Assembly (NCBI RefSeq): GCF_921293095.1
Contig: NC_060254.1
Location: 186,001 to 250,000 of the forward strand
Source: Ischnura elegans
Lineage: Eukaryota > Arthropoda > Insecta > Odonata > Coenagrionidae
Direction: 5' to 3'
Length of the DNA: 64,000 nucleotides
The notes beneath the pieces were generated by a model that saw only the letters and a program-made list of their open reading frames with translations, was not told the DNA's origin and did not search any database. Shown here in pieces: positions 56,418 through 64,000 of this stretch. Positions within the stretch are counted from its first letter, which is position 1. Each line of letters starts with the position of its first letter. Both the position numbers and the translations under genes were made by a program.

Positions 56418-56816
56418 AATAGGGTGGTTTCCTATCATTTTTTATTGTCTAAATCGAAAGATTATTACTCTTGGAGTACGTATTTCACGCTTTTACATTT
56501 TTAAATGACGATATCTGTTTTTCGCGATTAAATGAAAAGTGAAAATTTTCAAGCGCGCGAAAACGCGACGGCTAAGTAGGAATGCTGGGAAATGTCCGTG
56601 TGACGTATTTCTGGTTCCAAATGTCGGCGTGTGAGGTGACCTTGGGGTGAGGCTTTGAGCGCTGATACGACGCAGGCTGCTAGCAGGTAGCAGAGTACCC
56701 TGCTAGCTAATAGCGCTTGGCTTAAATAAGGATTATTATTCCCCGATCAAACGAAGGAAACTTTCCGGACTTCGTTAATTTTAATGGGTGATTATTAAGA
56801 GATGTTAAAAAGACGA
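56418..56816 (+). mobile_element. MITE family Y, right-truncated copy
   Basis: Begins AATAGGGTGGTTTCCTATCA and keeps the outer two thirds, including CTGCTAGCAGGTAGCAGAG. It breaks off at about GATGTTAAAAAG, directly before the duplicated X-Y unit. Confidence 0.78.
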
Positions 56817-56822
56817 GAAAAA

Positions 56823-57940
56823 AGTTATCAAAATGCTGAGCAAAATACTACAGTAAAATAAATAATTTGCTTACCCCGTGCGGATGACTGAAAATTCTTT
56901 CAATGCCATGTCTCACATAAATGCTTCTCAAGTCGATAAATTCAAGGAGTCAGCTAAAATATTAGCAGGGCGGTGAAGACAGACATCCATCTGAACTTAA
57001 TATAGCATCAAAATGTAGCGCCAGTCAATTAGAGCCCAGAAAAATTATTAAATACGCGCGTCCTGTGTCTCGGACGCTGTGCACTAGTGGGTTAAAGTTA
57101 CTCATTGGCAAGATAATTATCGGCACGGAGTCCATTCGAGATGGGCGCCCCAATTGCCGTGAGAACAGCTGCCTATCATTACTTTTCTGCATGCGGAAAT
57201 GGTTCCTTCGATTGAAATTCATCACCAATCGAAAGAAGTTCATCGCCCAAAGTGCATACGCTTGAAAAATGTTCGGGAGCGGAGCAGAAAATTTACCGCT
57301 CGCCTTCTCAACGTTCACGAAATTCAGTGAAATAGGGTGGTTTCCTATTTTTTTATGGCTTAAATTGAAAGATTATTACTCCTGGAATACGCTTTTGATG
57401 CTTTTAGATTTTTAATGAGGACATCTATTTTTCGTATGAAATGAATGAATGAATGCTGGGAATAGCTCCTGTGACGTATTTCTGGTTCCCGCTGCCGTCG
57501 TGTGAGGCCACTTTGGTGCGAGGCTATGAGCACCGCTACGATGCAGGCTGCTAGCTGGTAGCGCTTGGTTTCAACAAGGATTATTAATACCTTATCAAAC
57601 GAAGGAAACTTTCCGACCTTAGGCATTTTTAATATGTGATTATTAAGACATGTTTCCCTGAGCTCTGAGCCTCATGCATGCATAGGTAATCTCAGACGAT
57701 GTAAAACTCCTATCTACTCGTATAGAAACTAGGTCCCTGTGACGTCACGTGGAGTGGCGTCGCATGGGCGCCAATCTGGCCTTTTTCAAATGAGGATAAA
57801 ATTGACCATTGCCATTCGTCTAAAATGGGATTTCTAAAACAAAATTATTTGCATACATATTATGAATACACTAATGGTGGGTAAGGAATCGCAATCAATG
57901 CCTTTATTTCGTTTTCTTTGATGAAGGAAACTACCCTATT
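56823..57940 (+). repeat. X-Y composite unit 1, including full MITE Y at 57331-57940
   Basis: Segment X (about 56823-57330, starting GTTATCAAAATGCTGAG, containing TCTTTCAATGCCATGTC and CATTGGCAAGATAAT) is followed by a complete Y MITE (AATAGGGTGGTTTCC to GGAAACTACCCTATT). The same X then Y order with the same junction (CACGAAATTCAGTGA/AATAGGG) recurs in unit 2, so the pair was duplicated as a block. Noncoding. Confidence 0.78.
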
Positions 57941-58095
57941 ATCGGCGCGGTATCCATTCGCATTGGGCGTGCCGATTGCTATGTGAAAAGCTGACTGTGA
58001 TTACGTTTCTGCATGCAAAAATGGTTTCTTGCATTGAAATTCATCATCAATGGAAAGAAGTTTATCGTCCAAAGCACAAAGTTATTTTTGTCAGA
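57941..58095 (+). repeat. partial X segment
   Basis: ATCGGCGCGGTATCCATTCG through TCATCATCAATGGAAAGAAG repeats the inner part of segment X (57118-57245 and 58905-59030), directly after the Y MITE of unit 1. Confidence 0.7.
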
Positions 58096-58203
58096 TATTC
58101 ATTTAAAAAATAATTGTTCCGGTTAATGAGGTTCATTTAAACTTATTTCTGCAATTTTTAAAATCGATAGTTTAAATAATACACCCCCTCCGAATTATCG
58201 GAC

Positions 58204-58503
58204 GAGGGGCGCAGCCAGGAATTAAGGCTAGGGGGGTTTCAGGCGCAACTAATACTGGGGGGCTTGGGGGTATTGCGTATCCCGCCAGGGTAAGCGGGAG
58301 GTGGGGAGTCCCTCCGCCGGAAAAAATTAAGATAAATGGTTCAAAATGGTGATTTTTACGGCCTTCTGAGGGATATTTTATAAATCATCACCCTATTATA
58401 TAATCAATATTATTCCAATTAAGTAAAATAGATTTAACTTAAAAATTTCTGTGAGCTATAGGGGGGGTTTATCCCTTAAAACCCCCCCCTCGCTGCGCCA
58501 CTG
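58204..58503. mobile_element. 300-bp hAT-type MITE, copy 2
   Basis: Flanked by perfect TATCGGAC duplications (58196-58203 and 58504-58511). Ends GAGGGGCGCAGCC (first base changed from the expected C) and inverted CAGTGGCGCAGCG. Same family as 54618-54921. Confidence 0.85.
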
Positions 58504-58611
58504 TATCGGACTGTCAGTTTTCAGTGTTGATTACAGTTTCAAAATAGTACGAAAAAACTTGATAATATAGAAAAAATAAAAATATCAACCTTTAGAAGCA
58601 AATGAAATAAA

Positions 58612-59793
58612 AGTTATCAACATATTGAGCAAAATACTACAGTAAAAAATAATTTTCTTACCCCTGTGCGGGTGACTGAAAATTCTTTCAATGCCATGTC
58701 GCACATAAATGGATCTCATGTCGATAAATTCCAGGAGTGAAATAAAATATTAGCGGAGCAGTGAAGACAGAGATCCATTTGAACTTGATATAGCATCAAA
58801 ATGTAGCGCAAGTAAATTAGAGCCCAGAAAAAAATTAAATATGCGCGTCCTGTATATCGGACCTTGTGCACTATTAGGTTAAGTTACTCATTGGCAAGAT
58901 AATAATCGGCGCGATATCCATTGGTGTTGGGCGTCCCGATTGCCGTGTGAACAGCTGCCTGTCATTACGTTTGTTTATGGTCGAAATCGATGCTTCGATT
59001 GAAATTCATCATCAATTTGAAAGAAGTCTATTGCCCAAAGTGCATACGCTTGAAAAATGTTCGGGAGCTGTGCAGAAAGTTTACTGTTCGCCGTCTCATC
59101 GTTCACGAAATTCAGTGGAATTGGGTGGTTTCCTATTATTTTTTCACATTGCCTAAATCGAAATATTATTACTCCTGAAATACGCATTTCACGCTTTGAA
59201 GTTTTTTTTAATGACGACATCTATTTTTCGTGATTAAATGAAAAGTGAAAAATTTCAAGCGCGCGAAAAAACACGACGGCTAAGTATATGAATTATGGGA
59301 AAAGTCCGTGTGACGTATTTCTGGACCCCGCTGCCGTCGTGTGAGGTGACCTTGGGGCGAGGCTTTGAGCGCCGCTACGATGTAGGTTGTTAGCAGGTAG
59401 CAGAGCACCCTGCTAGCTGGTAGCGCTTGTATTAAATAAGGATTATTAATACCCTATCAAATCAGGGAAACTTTCCGACCCTAGCCAGTTTTAATAGGTG
59501 ATTATTAAGACATGTTTCCTTGAGCTCTGTGCCTCATGCATGCATTGGTAATCTCAGACGATGTAAAACTCCTGACTACTCGTATAGAAACTAGGTCCCC
59601 GTGACGTCACGGAGTGGCATCGCATGGGCGCCAATCTGGCCTATTTCAAATGAGGTAAAAATTGACCATTGCCATATGTCTAAACCGGTATTTCCAAAAC
59701 CAAATAACTGGTAAATTATGAATACACTTATGTTGGGTAACGTATCGCAATCAATGCCTTTCGTTTTCTTTCAGCGAAGGAAACTTCCCTATT
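58612..59793 (+). repeat. X-Y composite unit 2, including MITE Y at 59119-59793
   Basis: Second copy of the unit at 56823-57940, diverged by scattered substitutions and small indels. The Y part ends GCGAAGGAAACTTCCCTATT. Confidence 0.78.
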
Positions 59794-61314
59794 CTCAAAT
59801 CATCGGGCATGATCATTAGTTTACGTCTTCTGTGTCAGAGAGTGTGTCCTGCTGATGTATTTCATGGCCAAGGGTACAAAAGTCCACCACGCGAGGGACT
59901 ATGCGACTCTAAGCAAAGTTCTAAGGGTAATCCAGAATAAACTACGCGGCATTTTGACAAACGGCGTTCGATTGCACCAGTTCACAAGGTGTGATGTCCA
60001 CAAGGGACAAGGGTGTGGTCGTGGTAAATTTCAAGGTACTTTAGTGAGCCTCCAAAAGGCCTTAAGTACACGAGACTCAAGCCAGGTGACCAAATTAGTA
60101 TATAGTATTAGCAGCATGTGCAATAGCACGCAATAGCAATGCCTTGGAAGGGATAGTATGACAAATATTCTCTTAAATATGACGATCTTTTTTAGTTGTA
60201 TATATATTCGGCGGCTTGCTGGATAATATATTTTTTGCAAAGGTATAGGAAAGACTCCCTCAAACACTGATCACGGGATAATTAAGAAATTAAAACAAAC
60301 TTCTTCATTGGATTAGGATTTTTATAAATTCAAACAAAAAATAGACGAATACCCGCAATGGAAAATCATTCATCGGATCACAAAAATATAACAAATTCTA
60401 TTCTCCGATAGATATACTATGTAATCAGTCACTCATTTTTTATTCGCAAGATGTTGATTCGTAACCAAGCCTTTTGAACTTAAAAGGGCAAAAAATTCAA
60501 ACAAAAAGGCGCAAAATATAGGTATATGTAAAGCGTTACTAATGTTATTCGCAAAATTTTGGTTCGTAACTAAGTCGATCAAACTTAAAACGGCACAAAA
60601 TATACGTCAAAGAGGTAGGTGTAATAAAGTTATAAGCAAATTAACATCATTATTTTATGAATGCATTATTGATGCAAAATTCCCGCGCAAGTAATAAATC
60701 GAGAATAAAAGATCATTTCAACCTAAAACTAGGGATTATAAAAAACAACAGAAAACGCTCACGGTAAAATATTAACCAGATTTATAAATAACGTTACCTC
60801 CATCATATTAATTATATTTTTGACGTGCCACGTATAATCTATGCACATATAATACTTATCTCCTCGCAACTAAAACATATCACTATGATTAGTCCTGTTT
60901 CTATGAAGAAATTCCTGAATAGTTCTGTGTGCTGTGAGCTGATGCATGGATATAACTGTGGACACTAAGAACGATATGGTTAACATAAGTAACCAAATAT
61001 CAACTTGCAGGAATTTAATTTTTGAGGCTAAGTACAAGAACAAGGTGGACCTAAAGAAAATTAACTGAGCAAATACCAAACGACGCCCAATTTGTAAAAT
61101 AATTTATCAAAAAATATGAAAATGAGAATGTATTTGATTTCACGCAATCACCGCATAAGAAAGTGGACGAAGCTAAAAATGTCAGAACCGTTTTCATTAC
61201 GATAGTAACCAAAACAAAGGTATCCATGGGCCACAAAACAAAAAACAAATATCTAAACAAATTAATAAAGAGCATTGATGTACGATAAGTACGGGAGTAT
61301 ATACACATACCCCA
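59794..61314. other. unassigned DNA
   Basis: The 93-codon plus-strand frame 59855-60136 (basic, with HARDYATLSKVL and CDVHKGQGCGRGKF) is not recognised and has no supporting signals. The remainder is AT-rich with short direct words (GTTGATTCGTAACCAAG near 60450, GGTTCGTAACTAAG near 60560). Confidence 0.35.
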
Positions 61315-61790
61315 ACTGAAAGCACAATTCATCTGTCACTCACACAGACAATATATTATGACAAAGAATATTATAGAAGAAATTAACTATTAAAAAAATA
61401 AATGACGATTGTGAACTTCATGCGTAAAAGTTTTTGCGGTATGACTCACATGCACTTCGAACTGTAGAAAGAAAAATGAAGAAATGTTTGAAAATGAAGT
61501 TATGTTTGTAGTCATGGCATCTACACCAAAACAACATTTAAAAGAACACAGAAAGACCTAGACCCACTAGTCTTTGGAACCAGCAAAGATTCACGAAAGA
61601 CTAAAATCCAGTCGATTAACTGTGAAGGTCTGCGTTTCTCTATCACAGAGGTGTAAGCAACCAAGTTAGAATAATTTGATCTTATTTTCAACCATATTTT
61701 GCAGAACATTGTGTTTTCTTTTCTTATTACGCAGGCGATAAAAAAGGGGGAAAGTCGTGTGGAATTTATATAAGGCATATTTTAGACAGA
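61315..61790 (+). repeat. direct repeat D, copy 1
   Basis: Matches 62365-62830 in order: TTCATCTGTCACT, AAATGACGATTG, CGTAAAAGT, GAAATGTTTGAAAA, GTCATG(G/T)C and GAACATT(G/A)TGTT. Noncoding. A LINE family A fragment begins exactly where it ends. Confidence 0.6.
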
Positions 61791-62335
61791 GCTCTTAAGA
61801 AATTAGGATTCGTCAAGCATATTGTGGGAAGAATTTCGGATGAGAAAGTAAAAGAAAGGTGCTATTTCAATCTCGTCCGACCGCACCTTCAATATGCAGC
61901 GATATCATATGGAATCCGGTGCAGGAAGGCTAAATCCGCGAACTGAATAAAATACAAAGGAAGGCAGCGCGGTTCGTCAAAAAACTGCTACGGGCGTACA
62001 GACAGCGTTACCCAGATGTTAAGTGAATTAGGCTGGGAGCCGCTGGAGACTCGGAGGCTGCGCGTTAGGCTTAGATTTTTCGAACAATTGAGAATGGATA
62101 TCTTCAAGAGCGACGCGGAGGACATAATATTAGAGCCACACTATATTTCCAGGTCCGATAGAAGCGATAAATTAAGAGAGATGTTTTGCCGAACGGTTAG
62201 ATATGCGAATTCATTTTTCTCACGAGCCATTAAGGACTTCAAACAATGCTTGTCGTAATTTCGTTACAGCATTTTCTTTGTTTGTGTAAACGGCTGGTGT
62301 CCTAACACCCCCTGCCTCACGCTTTTTTAGCATAA
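61791..62335 (+). pseudogene. LINE family A fragment, RT C-terminus and 3' UTR
   Basis: Corresponds to about 29960-30490 of the copy at 28930-30540: LKKLGFVKHIVGRIS, the LVRPHL.YAA region, MLSELGWEPLETRRLRVRLR (62016-62075) and HYISRSDRSDKLREM, then GGCTGGTGTCCTAACACCCC. A deletion near 61900 and an extra base near 61985 shift the frame, so it is dead; it lacks everything upstream. Confidence 0.82.
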
Positions 62336-62364
62336 CTGCAGAGAAAATAATAGTTCATGAGAAA

Positions 62365-62830
62365 GCAAAATTCATCTGTCACTTACTCAGGCCCCATCTC
62401 TTCATTTAGAGTACTAAAGAAGAAATAATTCGTAGAAAAAGAAAAAAATGACGATTGAGAATTCCATACGTAAAAGTGTTTGCGATAGAAATGAGATTCA
62501 CATCCAACAATGACATCAGAAAGCGAAAGGAATGTTTGAAAAAGCAGTTAAGCTTGGAGTCATGTCTGCATCAACAAGGTCGACCTTCAAAAGAAGAAGA
62601 ACCTAAACCAGCCAGTGTTTTGAATCGGGGAAGCTCTGCGAAAGACTAAATTTCAAGCCAAGAAATCTGAAGGTCATCGTCTCTCTATTTCGTACAGTAG
62701 TAAGCAGACAAGTTATCTTCATTCGGTCGTACTCTCAACAATAGTTATATTTTGCTGAACATTATGTTGACTTTTTTATTGCGGAGGCAATTAACTCCAA
62801 ATCTGGAATTTGCGACGCAAGAATGCCCGT
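62365..62830 (+). repeat. direct repeat D, copy 2
   Basis: Partner of 61315-61790. The LINE fragment lies between the two copies. Confidence 0.6.
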
Positions 62831-64000
62831 TATAATGACTTCGTAAAAATATAAAGTGACGGTAGGTGTCTCGCAGTGTAAATGAAAACAGCTGGATAGG
62901 TTTTTTGGGAGTTAAGCTTGTATATCTATACCAAGGATCTCCTAATAACTAAGAATTCATTAACTTATTTAATAACTAAATGCATTAGGAAGAAGTGAAC
63001 GTTTAAGTTAGGAGCCTTCGCCATGCTTTCAAACATACAGTAGAGATCGACGCAAGATCTTATCAAAATGTATATCCGTTGCAAAGAAGGGAGTTTATTA
63101 AAGGCTAATGAGTAGGTTTTCAGTAAATGCCAACTAGACAAGACTATTCACATTACTTCATCACGTTAAAATATTATCGAATAACAGCAGGCGAATCAAT
63201 AAGTAGCATTGAGGCATAAACGTGTTGATGTTGCCAAGGAAACATAATACTTTCCACGGATAATAACAGCAGCGAAATGAATAAGGCCAATCCTTCACCA
63301 AATAAAAATACAGCCGGAAGAAGATCTCTCATAAAGCCCATTCATGAGACGCTAATATCGATGACGAATACTCAAGTGTAGATCAAGTTTTAGAAGCCAC
63401 TAAGTGGTAAAATGATTAATTTTGAAACAAATTAACTATGCAACGGGAAATTGAAAAAAAATCCGTCACCTCCATCTTGAGATCTACACAAAAAAGCTTA
63501 AACGCATAAAAAGCTCTATCGATTTTATTTATTATTATACCTGCCATTGTTTCTAATAATTACATACACGGAGGAACAAGACAAAGAAAAAGAAAATCTT
63601 CAATTCGTATACGAAAGCATATAATCCCGTGCACATAAAAAACAATTGCTTCAATTTCAAGTAAATATTAGCATACCATTGGCAACTTTTTGACATATAA
63701 CATAATGAAATATTGTGTAATAGTACAAAAAAATGAAATCTACTTACCATTTCTCCCCTCAGGATCTCTCTCCGACGTAATATAATTCCCAGAAATTACC
63801 ACTCGTATAATTGAAACAGCACTATTTTCACACGGAAACAATTTACTGGAAATAATAACAAATAGACACACATTAACATAATGCTATCATAACGCACGAA
63901 ACAAGAGTACAGTATGTACAAAAGCTGAATAAAGATCTATTATCGAAGTAACGTCAGGCTATTGTGAGCACGGAAAATTTTATATCGGAAATTAAAAATT
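62831..64000. other. unassigned AT-rich DNA to window end
   Basis: No gene or classified repeat recognised. Confidence 0.4.

Noticed and set aside
59855-60136. 93-codon plus-strand frame
   Set aside because: No known domain, no splice or promoter evidence and no second copy for comparison.
1-64000. CRISPR arrays, prokaryotic operons, rRNA or intact tRNA genes
   Set aside because: None was found; the direct repeats present are transposon duplications, tandem repeats or target-site duplications.

Overview
The window looks like intergenic, repeat-dominated nuclear DNA from an arthropod, probably an insect; the species cannot be fixed from the sequence. The signs are non-LTR retrotransposon reverse transcriptases, Penelope-like, piggyBac and hAT-type elements, tRNA-derived SINEs, canonical gt/ag splice signals at one candidate exon, and almost no open frame that is not transposon-derived. 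There is no bacterial-style gene organisation, no rRNA, no functional tRNA gene and no CRISPR array.

Layout. 0-8 kb: mostly unassigned AT-rich DNA holding a 169-bp foldback insertion (3995-4163), an inverted-repeat element (4972-5733), a tRNA-derived SINE (6521-6797) and a hammerhead-like core. 8.4-11.3 kb: a piggyBac element with TTAA duplications and a decayed transposase, then a second foldback insertion. 12-15.3 kb: a 5'-truncated non-LTR retrotransposon with an open 671-codon reverse transcriptase frame and an (ATT)n tail. 16.5-18.5 kb: a 2-kb strand-asymmetric C-rich minisatellite with nested higher-order repeats. 18.5-28 kb: small TIR elements, a LINE 3' relic, one candidate host exon (22457-22545, minus) and a 2.6-kb CAG...CTG element with a perfect 8-bp duplication. 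28.2-31.2 kb: a Penelope-type hairpin, a second LINE with an open RT frame, and a 652-bp MITE.

32-49 kb is a graveyard of one LINE family (pieces on both strands) into which other elements inserted: a Penelope-like element with a GIY-YIG endonuclease between 18-bp direct repeats, a foldback element between 15-bp repeats, a probable piggyBac MITE and an unclassified repeat present in inverted copies. A decayed copy of a widespread arthropod multicopy protein lies at 41.8-43.0 kb. 50-54 kb is dominated by a 2.8-kb hAT-like element that is almost wholly one giant inverted repeat. 54-60 kb holds three hAT-type MITEs with 8-bp duplications and a tandemly duplicated ~1.1-kb unit containing a MITE. 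60-64 kb is largely unassigned, with a LINE fragment between two direct repeats.

No gene network is present. The coherent theme is nested transposition: LINEs supply reverse transcriptase, SINEs and foldback retroposons probably depend on such enzymes, and the piggyBac and hAT MITEs depend on transposases largely encoded elsewhere. The least familiar objects are the foldback retroposons with 13-15 bp target duplications (3995-4163 and 44397-44534) and the giant palindromic hAT element (50806-53617).
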